From contig JAJPHN010000032.1 of NCBI GenBank assembly GCA_021325235.1, positions 124,001-188,000 on the forward strand: a stretch of 64,000 bases of DNA. The letters are read 5' to 3'. The first letter of the stretch is position 1. Every line of letters begins with the position of its first letter. The notes under the pieces were generated by a model, which was not told where the DNA came from, ran no database searches, and saw nothing but the letters and a program-made list of their open reading frames with translations. Source of the DNA: Terriglobia bacterium (GTDB lineage: Bacteria; Acidobacteriota; Terriglobia; Bryobacterales; Bryobacteraceae). Positions 26,048 through 39,100 of this stretch are shown one piece after another. The position numbers were made by a program, and so were the translations under genes.

Positions 26048-27487
26048 TTAGCGGTGGGCCCGAATCTGCTCGAACGCCGCAAGCGCTTCGGCGCGGGCCT
26101 GGTCGTGATCCACAAGCGGCAGCGGGTAATCGCGGCCAAGTTCCACTCCGGCTTCGGTGAGAATCAAGGGCGGAGCTTGCCAGGGCTTATGAATCCAGGG
26201 CGCGGGCAGCCGGCCGAGTTCGGGAACCCAGCGGCGAATGTACTCGCCGTCTGGATCGAATTTCTCGCTCTGCAGTACGGGGTTGAAGATACGGAAATAG
26301 GGCGCGGCATCGGCTCCCGAACCAGCGCTCCATTGCCAACCCAGGGTATTGTTGGCCAGATCGGCATCGACCAGCGTGTCCCAGAACCAGTACGCGCCTT
26401 CTTCCCAGTGCATACGCAGATGTTTCGTAAGAAACGAAGCCACCACCAGCCGCACGCGATTGTGCATCCAGCCCGTGGTCCAGAGCTCGCGCATACCGGC
26501 GTCGACCAGCGGATAGCCCGTGCGGCCGCGCTGCCAGGCTTTGAGCTGATGACGGTCCTTACGCCATGGAAAACCGGCGAATTCCGGGCGCAGCGGCTGA
26601 TTCGTGGTAAACGGGAAATGGACCAGCAGATGATAGGCGAATTCGCGCCAGCCGAGTTCGCGTAAGTAGGCGTCCACGTCCGCTGCGTTCCTGGGATTAC
26701 GAGCCGAGCGAAGCGAATGCCAGATGCGGCGCGGGCTGATTTCTCCAAAATGGAGGTGAGGCGAAAGGCGCGAGGTGCCGCGCAGAGCCGGAGGATTGCG
26801 GCCGGTCGCATAGTGCGCGAAGCCGTCGTCAAGATAGAGACGAAGCGCGTTTTGCGCACCCTGCTCGCCGGGCGTCCAAGCCGCGCGAATTCCGCCGGCC
26901 CAATCGATTTTCGGCTCGAGTTCGAGATCTTGGAGCGGTAAAGATTTTGGCCAGTGTCTGGGAGCCAGCAGCTTTTCCGGAGCTGCGGCGGGCTCGGGAG
27001 GCGCGGGCTGTTTCAGACACGCTTTCCAGAACGCGGTGAAAACCTGAAACGGCTGGCCATCGTTCTTTGCGATCGTCTCTGGGGGGAAGAGCAGAGAGCT
27101 GTTGAAGGTCTGAACACGAATACCTCGCTCGCGTAAGCTCCGCTTCAGGTTTTCATCGCGTTTACTCACGGCCGGCTCATAGCGATCGTTCCAGCAGATC
27201 GTTCGTGCACCGGTCTCTTCCAGCAGATCGTCGAAGGCCTGGTCGGTAGGGCCCCGGCGTATGATCAGGCGCGAACCGGCACTGCGCAAGGCCTTCTCCA
27301 GATGCGAAAGCGACTGATGAAGCCACCAGCGCGAAGCAGCACCGGGCGGCCAAGGCTCCTCTTCTTCCGGTGCCCAGATGAAAATCGGAACGACGGGTGA
27401 CTCGGCTTGCGAAGCGGCCAGCAACGCCGGATTGTCTTCCAGCCGGAGGTCGAGACGAAACCAGACAAGTGTGCTGTCCGAGTGCAA
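26048..27487 (-). CDS. phrB: Deoxyribodipyrimidine photolyase (CPD class I)
   Basis: A 479-residue FAD protein. It starts at a TTG (27487), which places the family's LVWFRxDLRxxDN segment at residues 7-19 as expected; here the usual second Arg is Leu (WFRLDLRLEDNPAL). The C-terminal FAD domain has LSPHLHFGEISPR, LGWREFAYHLL, WQRGRTGYPLVDAGMREL, GWMHNRVR, RMHWEEGAYWF and WQWSAGSGADAAPYFRIFNP. These are the marks of class I CPD photolyase. It repairs cyclobutane pyrimidine dimers using blue light. The antenna cofactor cannot be read from the sequence. Confidence 0.92.
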   Translation of the reverse strand: MHSDSTLVWFRLDLRLEDNPALLAASQAESPVVPIFIWAPEEEEPWPPGAASRWWLHQSLSHLEKALRSAGSRLIIRRGPTDQAFDDLLEETGARTICWNDRYEPAVSKRDENLKRSLRERGIRVQTFNSSLLFPPETIAKNDGQPFQVFTAFWKACLKQPAPPEPAAAPEKLLAPRHWPKSLPLQDLELEPKIDWAGGIRAAWTPGEQGAQNALRLYLDDGFAHYATGRNPPALRGTSRLSPHLHFGEISPRRIWHSLRSARNPRNAADVDAYLRELGWREFAYHLLVHFPFTTNQPLRPEFAGFPWRKDRHQLKAWQRGRTGYPLVDAGMRELWTTGWMHNRVRLVVASFLTKHLRMHWEEGAYWFWDTLVDADLANNTLGWQWSAGSGADAAPYFRIFNPVLQSEKFDPDGEYIRRWVPELGRLPAPWIHKPWQAPPLILTEAGVELGRDYPLPLVDHDQARAEALAAFEQIRAHR

Positions 27488-27573
27488 GATAGGCCGCCTG
27501 ATCCTTATGATTCACGCTCGCCGGCTGCAGGCAGAAAACATTGCGGAATGGCTACACTGAATCTGTCACAGGA

Positions 27574-29997
27574 ATGCAGCGGGGACCGGAGGATGAAGTA
27601 CGCCCGGACAGGGCGAGTATTGGAACGGCTCCGATTCATGCGCTGCCCTTGACTGAGCCTCCCACACCGCGTCCCGCGCTGGTCGGTAAGAACATCGGAC
27701 CGTATCAGATCCTCGGCGAGATCGGCCGTGGCGGAATGGGGACTGTTTACCGGGCGGTTCGCAGCGACGGCGAGTTTCAGCGGGAAGTCGCCATCAAAGT
27801 GATCGCGCGCGGGCTGGAGCATCCGATTCTGCTCGACCGGTTTCGGATCGAGCGCCAGATTCTGGCGAAATTTGAGCATCCCAATATCGCGCGGCTGCTC
27901 GATGGCGGCACAACCGATGACGGGCTGCTGTACTTCGTTATGGAGTACGTGCAGGGCTTGCCGCTGACGCGGTATTGCGACGCGAAAAATCTCTCGGTTT
28001 CCGAGCGCATTCGCCTGCTTTCGAAGGCGTGCGAAGCGGTCGCGTATGCGCATCGGAATCTGGTAGTCCATCGCGATCTGAAGCCGGATAACATTCTGGT
28101 GACCGAAGACGGTGTTCCGAAGCTACTGGATTTCGGCATTGCCAAGATCCTCGAATCATCATCGCCGGCGGATACCGATCAAACCATCACCATGGTGCGA
28201 ATGGTGACGCCTGCGTATGCAAGCCCCGAGCAGATTCGCGGCGAACCGGTGGGCATTGCTTCTGATATTTATGCACTGGGTATCCTGCTCTACGAACTGC
28301 TGACCGGGCGCCGGCCGTACCGGCTGGAGACGGGGTGGGCAGAATCGGCGCGAATTATCTGTGAGCAGCAGCCGACCCGAGCGAGTGCCCTGATCGCAAG
28401 GGAAAACATCGCGGAAACCGAGCAGATCAGCCGGCAGCGGAACACCACAGCGGAGGGATTGCGGAAGCGGCTGAGCGGCGATCTGGACAACATACTCGCC
28501 GTGGCGCTGCGAAAGGACCCCGGCCATCGCTATCGTTCGGTCGATCAATTTCAGCAGGATCTGCTGAACCATCTGCATGGGCGTCCGGTGATGGCGCGCG
28601 GCGATTCAGTGGTATATCGTGCGCAAAAATTTGTGGGCCGGCACAGACTGGCAGTGGCGGCGGCGATACTCATGACCATAACGCTGTGCACCGCGGCAGT
28701 ATTCATTACGCGGCAATCGCAGCGGCTGGCGCAAAGGGTCGCCGAAGACCGCAAGCTGGCCAGTTCGTTTCTGGTCGATATACACAACGAAATTGCACGG
28801 CTGCCCGGCTCCATGCCGGTTCGGCAGGCGTTGCTGACGAAATCACTGGATTATTTGAACGGGCTCGCGCGCGAGGGCCAGGGAGATCGCAGCACTCAGA
28901 CATCGCTCGCGCTGGCGTACGAACGATTCGCCGATCTTCTTGCCGGTGTGGGCGGGGCGGGGCTCGGCAGATCAGCGGATGCACTGAAAGCGTACGAATC
29001 GGCCCGGACAATCCGCGAACAGCTCGCGCATAAGTTTCCGGCGGATGCCGAAGCGCAATATAACCTTGCGTCCAACTACATGATGGGCAGCTACATCGTG
29101 GGGCGAATCGCCGCCATCGATCAGCGTCTGCCCTACGATCGCAAGGCTCTCGAATTGAGCGAGCGGCTGGTGCAAGAGCATCCGAAAAATGCCAGCTATG
29201 AGGCGCTGCTCGCTTCCGCCTATGCGGGCCTGGCATATTCTTACGGTCTCCAAGGAAAGTGGGAGGATGCGGCGGCGCTGTATCGCAAAGCTGCGCCGAT
29301 ACGAGAGCAACTCGCGCGTGCCGAACCGCAGAACCGTAGTGCTCAACGGGAACTGGCCAACATCCACTATCGGCTGGGCGTGCTCGAGGCGCAGGCCGGG
29401 CATCCCGATGCCGCGATACCCGAATTGCGCGCTGCACTCGAGGTTCAGAAAGGGCTGCTGGAGCGCCACCCAAACGATAGCCAGCTGCGCTTCGAACTGG
29501 CTGGGACGGATCATTTCCTGGGAGTAGCACTGGGCGCGACGGGGAATGTTCGAGAATCCCTCGGCCGCTTTCGCGAGGCGATTTCGATTCGGGAAGCCAC
29601 GCTTGCAACCGATAAGCGCGATGCCCGCACCCGTTCCATGCTGGCCGGCAATTATGCCGAAGAATCGGCGGTGCTGCTTACGGCCGGACGCAAAGCGGAG
29701 GCGCTGCAGGCAATTGAGCGATCGATCGAGCTGCAGGAACAACTGCTGGCGCTCGATGCGGATAGTGTTCCGGCACGTGTGTCGCTCGCCGACTATCAAG
29801 GCAAGTTGGCCGCTGTGCATGAATCGATGAACGACAGAGAACGGGCCGCGGAAGACTGGACGCGCGCAGCAGCGCTGTGGAATGCGCTCGAGAAGGAAGG
29901 GCATCTGCGAGCGCCGGATGTACAGGAAGCTGCGGCACATGCTCGCGAACAGGCCAAGCTGTTATCGGCCGTGGATTCGTCTGCGAGACGGCAGTAG
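27574..29997 (+). CDS. Membrane Ser/Thr protein kinase with periplasmic TPR domain
   Basis: An 807-residue Hanks-type kinase if begun at ATG 27574; an in-frame TTG at 27541 would add 11 residues. The kinase domain (about 43-335) has the Gly-rich loop GRGGMG (51-56), a catalytic Lys at about 75, HRDLKPDN (166-173), DFG (186-188) and TPAYASPEQ. It therefore appears active. One membrane helix at about 359-378 separates it from a C-terminal TPR domain of about 420 residues expected to be periplasmic. This layout is common in Acidobacteriota. Substrate and signal are unknown. The TpsA gene begins about 180 bp downstream on the same strand. Confidence 0.88.
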   Translation: MQRGPEDEVRPDRASIGTAPIHALPLTEPPTPRPALVGKNIGPYQILGEIGRGGMGTVYRAVRSDGEFQREVAIKVIARGLEHPILLDRFRIERQILAKFEHPNIARLLDGGTTDDGLLYFVMEYVQGLPLTRYCDAKNLSVSERIRLLSKACEAVAYAHRNLVVHRDLKPDNILVTEDGVPKLLDFGIAKILESSSPADTDQTITMVRMVTPAYASPEQIRGEPVGIASDIYALGILLYELLTGRRPYRLETGWAESARIICEQQPTRASALIARENIAETEQISRQRNTTAEGLRKRLSGDLDNILAVALRKDPGHRYRSVDQFQQDLLNHLHGRPVMARGDSVVYRAQKFVGRHRLAVAAAILMTITLCTAAVFITRQSQRLAQRVAEDRKLASSFLVDIHNEIARLPGSMPVRQALLTKSLDYLNGLAREGQGDRSTQTSLALAYERFADLLAGVGGAGLGRSADALKAYESARTIREQLAHKFPADAEAQYNLASNYMMGSYIVGRIAAIDQRLPYDRKALELSERLVQEHPKNASYEALLASAYAGLAYSYGLQGKWEDAAALYRKAAPIREQLARAEPQNRSAQRELANIHYRLGVLEAQAGHPDAAIPELRAALEVQKGLLERHPNDSQLRFELAGTDHFLGVALGATGNVRESLGRFREAISIREATLATDKRDARTRSMLAGNYAEESAVLLTAGRKAEALQAIERSIELQEQLLALDADSVPARVSLADYQGKLAAVHESMNDRERAAEDWTRAAALWNALEKEGHLRAPDVQEAAAHAREQAKLLSAVDSSARRQ

Positions 29998-30082
29998 CAG
30001 ACGGCAAGCTCTCCGCGATTTCCGCAGTCGTCCCCTCCTGGAAAAAGGGTTAAAGATAATTCCGAGAAATGATCGTCAGCTG

Positions 30083-30099
30083 AGACAAGCGCTTTGTCT
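30083..30099. promoter_or_regulatory. Short inverted repeat upstream of the TpsA gene
   Basis: The arms AGACAA (30083-30088) and TTGTCT (30094-30099) flank a 5-bp loop around a GCGC core, about 75 bp before the TpsA start. It could be an operator or a weak hairpin. No T-run follows, and nothing else is recognised in 29998-30174. Confidence 0.25.
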
Positions 30100-30174
30100 G
30101 CTGTACAACCCTTCTGAATTCTCCTGACTTCTCCCGCGGGTTTGAGGAGAGCCGTCGGGCCACTCAGGGGCACA

Positions 30175-33100
30175 GTGTATCTTTCCTTTTTCAGCGCCAG
30201 GTGTGCGCGCAAGCTTTCAATCGTTCCTCTCATTCTCGGACTCTTTTTTTCGTTGGCGCCAGTTGGGCGGCCGCAGTCGGCACCTACGCTGCCTCAGGGC
30301 GGCGCTTTCGTTGCCGGCTCCGGCACGATCGGTGCAGCCACAAACGGGTCGCTGACCATCAATCAGAACGCCGCCCGCGGGATTATCGACTGGCGCAGCT
30401 TTTCCATTGGCGCGGGCGGTCGCGTATTTTTTCAGAACGGCTCGGGCGCAACGCTCAATCGCGTACTCGGTGGCGATCTCTCGCGCATCGACGGTTTGCT
30501 CAAGGCCTCGGGCTCGATCTATCTGATCAATCCGAACGGCATCGTGGTCGGACCGAACGGTACGGTGCTCACCGGCGGCAGTTTCGTCGCTTCTACCCGC
30601 GATACATCCAATAGCGCATTTCTGTCCGTTGGAAATATGAGCTTCTCGGGCACGTCTACGGGCGGCGTAGATAATCTGGGCACCATCCTGTCGAGAGAAG
30701 GCAATGTGCTGCTCATTGGCAACTCCGTACAGAACGCGGGCTCTATTACGGCAGCGAACGGAACGGCCAGTCTGCTGGCGGGCAACAACATTCTGCTGAC
30801 GACTGTCAATGGCCCGAGCGGTATCTATGTTTCGCCGGACGCCGGCGCCTCGGGCGACATCACGCAAACAGGACGCATTGCCGCGGCGGCGGCTGCGCTC
30901 AAGGCCGCCGGTGGAAACATCTATACGCTCGCAGGTAATCGCAGCGGGCTGATTTCGGCGACGGGAACCAGGAACATCAACGGCGAAATCTGGCTTTCGG
31001 CTCCCGAGGGAAGCGTGAATACCAGCGGAACCCTCTCGGCTCAAAACACGGACGGGACCGGCGGCCAAATCGTGGCCAATGGATCGAGTGTTTCCGTGGC
31101 GTCCGGCTCCCACATCTCGGCACAGGGTACTTCGGGCGGCAGTGTTCTGATCGGCACCTCTGTTCCGGGCGGAGTGGATCTCGCGAATGATACGTCCATT
31201 GCGAGTGGCGCGGTCATCCTGGCGGGGGGTCCGCAAGGCGGCGGCTCGATCGAAACTTCCGGCCGGAACTTTTCCATTGGCCGAGCCCGCGTGGAAGCAG
31301 GCAAAGGCGGCAACTGGCTGGTTGACCCCACCGATCTGACGATCGATTCCACCGCGGCCTTAACCATCGCGAGTTCACTCAACAGCGGCACCAATGTTAC
31401 AGAACAAACCACGGCGAGCGGCGCATCCGGCGCAGGTGTGCAGAGTGCAGGCTCTGGCGATATCAATGTGAACTCGCCGATTACCTGGACCGGCACCGGC
31501 GCGCTCACGCTATCGGCTTACAACAACCTGAATATCAATGCGGCGATCAGCGGCAGCGGCAATCTCACGGGCAGCGCGGGCGGAGTGATCGCCGCTAATG
31601 CAAACGTTTCGGCAGCCAGCATTCTGTTGAGCGCCGCGGGGAATCTGAGTATCGCTTCGGGCGTTTCGATTGCGGCGGGTAACGGTGTCACGCTACAGAC
31701 GAGCGGGCAGTTCATCAACAACGCCGGCGCAAACGCGCTCTCGGGCGGAAGCGGCAACTGGCTTGTTTACTCGACGAATCCGGCCAACGACACAACCGGC
31801 GGCCTCACGCCGAATTTCTATCAATACAATGCCAACTGGAACGCACCGCCGGCCACGAGCGGTAACGGCCTGCTCTACAGCATTGCACCTGGCCTCTCAG
31901 TGGCGCTTTCGGGCACGGTCGAGAAGACGTACGATGGCACCACTGCCGCCGTCTTTAGCGGCACGAATGCCACCGTATCCGGCCTGATCAACGGTGACAG
32001 CGCAAGTGTCACCGGTTCCTATGCCGACAAGAATGCGGGCAGCGGGATCGGCGTTACGGCCTCCAGCATCTCCGTCACGCATGGCGGCATTCCGGTCTAC
32101 GGCTATGCCGGAACAAGTCCGTCGGTGAGCGCCAACATCGGTCAGATCGATCGCGCCACGCTGAGCGCTTCGATTGTCGGCGATCCGACCAAGACCTACA
32201 ACGGCACCACGACCGCGGAACTCACTTCGAGCAATTATCAGCTCGCCGGATTTGTAGCGGGCGAAGGCGCGAGTGTGAATCAGCCGAGTTCGGTAGGCTA
32301 CGACTCTGCGGATGCGGGCGCGCGCACCATATCGGCAACGTTCAGCCCGACCAACTTCGTTGCGAACAACGGAACCAATCTCTCCAACTACAATCTGCCG
32401 GCCAGCGCGACCGGCGCAGGCACCATCAATCCCGCTCCGCTCTATATCAGCGGGGTGCTGGCAACAGACAAGACCTACGACCGCAGCACCAATGATCCGC
32501 TGAACACGAGCGGGGCAACACTCCACGGCATCATTGGGTCGGATAACGTCAGCCTCGACAGGAGCGGGGCAGCCGGCGTCTTCGCCACATCGAATGCTGG
32601 TTCGAATCTGGCCGTCACGGCGTCAGGGTTCGCGCTGACGGGTAGCAAAGCGGCCGATTACTCGCTCATTCAGCCGCAGAGTCTAAGTGCAAACATCTCC
32701 CAGGCAACGCTTTCCATTACGGGCGTCACCGCCAACAACAAGACGTATGACGGCACCACCGCCGCGACATTAAGCACAGGCAGCGCGACGCTGAACGGCG
32801 TCGTTTCGGGCGACACGCTCACGCTTGGCACGGGTTCGGCCAGCGGAGCCTTCGCCAGCTCGGATGCGGGCAGCAATATTGCGGTGTCTGCCAGCGGCTT
32901 CACCATCAGCGGGGCCGGCGCATCGAATTACAGTCTTTCGCAGCCTTCGGGTCTCACTGCGAACATCGCACAAAAAGCAATCACTGTTGCGATCACCTCG
33001 ACGCCTACCAAGACTTACAACGGCGACTCGAGCGCGGTGGTCGGCTCGAGCGGATTTACTCTGAGCGGTTTCGTTGCGGGCCAATCCGCGACAATCGGCC

Positions 33101-36100
33101 AGACGGCGCATACCAGTTACGCCAGCGCCAACGCGGGCACCCAGACCGTAACGGCTACGCTCGCGATCTCCGACTACGTCGCGGGCTCCGGCACCAGGCT
33201 CTCCAACTACCTCCTGCCTTCGAGCGCAACCGGCACCGGAGTGATCAACCAGGCGCCCATCACGATTTCGCTCATCGGTAATCCGACCAAGACTTACGAC
33301 GGCAACGTGTCCGCCATCCTGAGCGCATCGAATTTCCTCCTCACCGGGTTCCTCAATGGCGAAAGCGCAACCGTCAATCAGACCTCGGGCACTTACGACT
33401 CGCCGAACGCCGGGGTGCGCCAGGTAACGGCCAATCTCAGCCTCTCGAATTTCACCCCCGGCTCGGGGACGCTGCTTTCGAACTACTCCTTCCCGACCAG
33501 CGTCACCGGCTATGGGATCATCAATCCAGCACCGCTCGGCGTTGGCTATATCGGCGCGTCGATTACCGGCAATCCGACCAAGACCTACGACGGCACGACA
33601 ACCGCCACCCTGCAGCCAAGCGACTTCACGCTGACCGGCTTCCTGAACGGCGACGGCGCGACGGTAACGCAGACCGTCGGGCAGTACGCGAGCAAGAACG
33701 TTGGCGTGCAGCCCGTCACCGCGAGTCTGACTTCGGCTGACTTCACGCCAAATCAGGGCACGAACCTTTCCAACTACACGCTGCCGACGGTTGCTTACGG
33801 CTCGGGCACGATCAATCCGGCGGCGCTGAACATCTCGATCATCGGCACGCCTACCAAGGTTTATAACGGCACAACCACGGCGACACTCTCGGCGGCCAAC
33901 TTCAGCGTCAGCGGGCTTGCGCCTGGCGAAGGCATCAATATCGCGGGAGGCGTTCCGAGCTTCTATGATTCGACACAGGCTGGCTCGCGGACAATTACCG
34001 CCAATCTGCCGGCCACCGATATTACTCCGCAATCCGGCACGCTGCTGTCAAACTATACGATCCCCGCGACTGCGACCGGCGCAGGCCTGATCACGCAAGC
34101 CCCGCTTTCGATACTCGGCATCTCCGCGCAGAGCAAGACCTACGACACAACCACCACCGCGACCATCGCAGGCAGCGCGAGCCTGTTTGGTGTCGTCGGC
34201 TCCGATAACGTAACGCTTTCGACCTCCGGCGTGACAGCAAATTTCGCCACCCCGAATGCAGCCAATAACGTCGCGGTTTCCGCTTCCGGGTACACCATCT
34301 CCGGCTCCGATGCCGCGAATTATCAACTGAATCAACCGAGCGGGCTGTTCGCAAACATCTATCGCGCACCGCTTTCGATCACTGGCGTCAGCGCGCAAAA
34401 CAAGAACTACGACGCGACAAACGCCGCTTCGCTCAATCTCGGCTCGGCTGCGCTCTCGGGCGTTTACAGCGCCGACAGTGGCCAGGTTTCGCTCGATTCC
34501 AGCAATGCCGCCGCGACGTTTTCTTCTGTGAACGTCGGCAACAATCTTTCGGTCGCGGCTAGCGGCTTCGGTCTTGCGGGCGCACAATCTGCAAACTACT
34601 ATCTCAACCAGCCCAGCGGGCTCAGTGCAAACATCAACCCGGCGCCGCTCACCGCGCTTATCATCGGTAACCCGACCAAGGTTTATGACGGCACCAACTC
34701 GGTGACCCTGCACGCCTCGAATTATCAGCTGGTCGGCTTTGCTTCCGGGCAAGGCGCCAGCGTGCCGCAAAATGCCAGCGCCAGCTACGTTGCGCCCGAC
34801 GCCGGATCCGAAGGCATCACTTCCACGCTTGTCTCCTCGGATTTTGTGGCGAATAACGGAACGAATCTCGCGAACTATATCCTGCCGACCACCGGTTCGG
34901 GCACCGGCACCATTACGCCAGCGCCGCTGACAGTGAAGATCGTTGGCAATCCGACCAAAACCTACGACGCGACTACCGCGGCCACATTGAATTCGAGCAA
35001 TTTTGTGCTGAGCGGCTTCATTGGAAGCCAGGGCGCGACGGTTACGCTGACCGCCGGCACGTACGGAAGCGCCAACGCTGGGACGGAAACGGTCTCGGCA
35101 ACGCTCGCGAGCAACAATTTCACCGCAGCTGGCTCGACAAACCTGAACAACTATCAACTGCCGGTCTCCGCGTCCGGTACCGGCACCATCAACAAGGCGC
35201 CGCTGCAGGTGATCGACGTGAATGCGACCAGCCGCGCATACAACGGCACATACAACGACACGCTGGATGTCTCGAATGCGGCTGTCTCAGGCCTTTTCGG
35301 CACCGACACTGTGAATCTCAATACCGGCTCGGCAACCGGACTCTTCGCTTCGAAAGACGCCGGGACAAATATCGCCGTTACCGCGTCCGGTTTCACGATC
35401 TCGGGCGGCGCATCGAATAACTATACCGTCGTGCAGCCCACTGGCCTCGCGGCTGACATTACGCAAGCGACGCTCCAGCTCACCAAAGTGGTTCGCGTTT
35501 ACGACAGCACGACCGATCTGCCTACCGCGAGCAGCGCCTACACGCTCTCGGGCATCTTTGGCTCGGATTCGGTCTCGGTGGATACCACGAACATCACGGG
35601 CAGCTACGCCGACAAGAACGTAGCGACCGGCAAGAACGTAACCATCAACAATCTTCAGCTCGCGAACAGTGGTCAGTCATCCGATTACACGATTGCTTCG
35701 ACGGTCAACGCCGCAATTGGACAGATCACGCCTGCGCCGCTGACGGTTGCTAACGTGCGCGCGCTCGATAAAGTCTACGACTCCACGAACCTGGCTACGC
35801 TCGATAACAGTTCGGCCGCACTCTCGGGTCTGTTCGCCGGCGACAACGTTACGCTCCAGACGGGTACGACGGCCTTTTTCTCTGATAAGAATGCCGGTAC
35901 TAACAAAACCGTGACCGCGAGCGGCTACAGCATCTCCGGTACCGATCAAAGCAACTACAAGTTCACGCAGCCGACGGGTCTGACAGCCAGCATTACCCCG
36001 TACACCGGCATCAGCCTCACTGGAATCGCAAAAACCTACGACGGCACCACCAACCTGCCGGGCGTCTCGAGCGATTACACGCTCACGGGCATTTTCAACG

Positions 36101-39100
36101 GCGACAGCGTCTCGGTGAACGCCTCCGGCATCACCGGTGCATTCGCGCAGAAAGACGTCGGCAGTAATCTCAACGTAAATCTGGCTGGGCTGCAACTCAC
36201 CGGTACAGATGCCGGGAACTATTCGATGAGCTCCACGCTTTCGAATGCGCCGATCGGAACCATCACTCAGAAATCATTGAGCGCTTCGATCGTTGGCACA
36301 CCTACGAAAACCTACGACACCACGACTGCAGCGACGCTCACGAGCGGCAACTTCAATCTGAGCGGCTTCGTTGCAGGCGAAAGCGCGACCGTGACGAAGA
36401 CAACCGGCGCATACACGAGCGCCAACGCAGGTACGCCGAATGTCACGACCACACTCGCATCCGGCGACTTCACGGCGAATGGCGCCACGCTGCTGAGCAA
36501 CTATATCCTGCCGACCTCTGCAACGGGTGCGGGCAAGATCAACAAAGCGGCGCTGACCATTACGGGCGTACTCGCGACCGACAAGGTCTACAACGGCACC
36601 ACCGCCGACACGCTGAACACGGGCTCGGCCGCGCTCTCGGGTGTATTCGCGTCCGATCTCGCCAACGTCTCTCTCATCAAGACTGGCGCGACGGGAACGT
36701 TCGGATCAGCCGGCGTCGGCAGCAATAAACCGGTAACTGCCAGTGGCTTCTCCATCAGCGGCGGCCAGTCCGGCAACTATACGCTCTCGCAGCCCACTGG
36801 CCTGACGGCGAACATCACACAGGCAATGCTGAATCTTGCCTCGGTCAGCAAGATGTATGACGCAACCACCGCCGCCACGGGAGCGGGCGTCAGTTATGCG
36901 CTGAGCGGTATTCAGGGCTCGGATAACGTCTTCGTCAACACGGCCGGTCTCAGCGGCACCTACGCCGCCAAGAACGTCGGCACGAATCTGAGCGTCAGCT
37001 TCACGGGTCTCTCGCTCACCGGTGCGCAGGCCGCAAACTACTCGATTGCCTCGAGCGTCACGAACGCGCTCATCGGCACGATCACCAAAGCGCCGCTCTC
37101 GCTCACGGGCGCAGTGGGCGTCGGCAAAACCTACGACGGCACCACCAGCGCCGTCATCAATAACGCAAGCGCCGCGCTCGCGGGCGTCCTCGGCAGCGAC
37201 TCGGTCACTTTCTCCGGCCCAACGACCGGCACCTTCTCTTCAAGCAATGCTGGCACCTGGGCCGTGACGCCTTCGAGCAGTTACGCCATCTCGGGCACGG
37301 ATGCAGCTAACTACAACTTCACGCAGCCGGGCAGTTTCTCGGCCACGATCGCAAAGGCGCCATTGACCGCCGCCATCATCAATAACCCCACGAAGACCTA
37401 CGATGCCACTACCGCCGCCACGCTCTCGAGCGGCAACTACCTGCTCAGCGGCTTTATCGGCAGTCAGTCCGCGACCATCAGCCAGACCGCCGGTTCCTAC
37501 GATTCCTCCGATGCCGGCAGCCGCATCGTAACGGCTTCGCTGAGCGCAGGCAATTTCACCGCAGGCGGCGGGACAAATCTTTCGAACTATATCTTGCCGA
37601 CTACAGCATCAGGGGCGGGTGCAATCAACCAGAAGGCGCTGACGGCCGCGATCATCGGTAACCCAACAAAGACTTACGATGGCACGCTGGCGGCCGCGCT
37701 GAACGCGAGCAACTTCTCGCTGACCGGGTTTGTCTCCGGCCAGAGCGCAACCGTCAATCAGGCCTCGGGCACTTACGACGCGATCCACGCTGGTGCACGC
37801 ACCGTCACCGCCGCGCTGAATGCCGGCGATTTCACCGCAGGCGGCAGCACGAATCTCGCCAATTACGTTTTGCCAGGGACCGCCTCTGGTGCCGGCACGA
37901 TTAATCCTCAAGCGCTGACGGCTTCGATCATCGGCGACCCTTCGAAGACCTATGACGGAACCAGTGCCGCTACTCTTACCGGCGCAAATTACCAGCTCAG
38001 CGGCTTCGTCGCGGGTGAGGGCGCGAGCGTGAATCAAACGAGCGGCATTTACGATTCCTCCAATGCCGGCGCGCGCACAGTGACGGCATCTCTGAACGGC
38101 TCCAACTTTGCCGCCACCGGCGCAACACAGCTCTCCGATTACACACTGCCGACGACCGCGTCCGGCGCTGGCAACATCAATCCGAAGGTGCTCACAGCCG
38201 TCATCATTAATAATCCGAGCAAAATTTACGACGCCACCACCGCCGCCACGCTCTCGGCAGCGAATTATCAGATCAATGGCTTCGTCGGAAGCGATGGCGC
38301 GATCGTGAGTCAGAGCGCAGGTACGTACGCTGCGCCCGATGCCGGCACGCAGCCGATAAGCGCGCTCCTCACAGCCGCCAATTTTGCGCCAACCGGCAGC
38401 ACCAATTTCGCGAACTACATTCTGCCCGGCGCCGCTACCGGTAACGGCACGATCACTCCAAAGTCTCTGAGTGCGGCGATCACGGGCAATCCCGGCAAGA
38501 CTTACGACGGCCTTACCACCGCTTCGCTCGCCCCGAGCGATTACACGCTCTCCGGCTTTGTCGCAGGCCAGGGCGCAACCGTTCTGCAAGACACGGGCAC
38601 GTACGATTCGGCCAATGCCGGGGCGCGTACGGTCACGGCGACGCTTGCACCGGGCGATTTCAACCCGAACAACGGCACCAATCTCGCCAATTACATCTTG
38701 CCCGTCAGCGCTACCGGGACGGGCAACATCACACAAAAAGCGCTGACGGCTCAGATCGTCAACGATCCAACCAAGACCTACGACGGCAACACGTCCGCCA
38801 CACTCACGAACACGAATTATCAGCTCAACGGATTCATCGGGAGCGAAGGCGCAACCGTCAATCAGACCGCAGGCAACTACGCTGCCCCCGATGCAGGCTC
38901 AGAAAACGTGACCGCCTCGCTTGCGGCCAACAATTTCAGCGCCAATGGCACAACCAATCTGGCCAACTATCTGCTGCCAACGACTGCGGCCGGGCTCGGC
39001 ACGATTAATCCAAAATCGCTGATCGCCAGCATCACCGGCACTCCCACCAAAACCTACGACGGCACCAGTTCGGCGACGCTCGCATCGAGCGACTATGCGC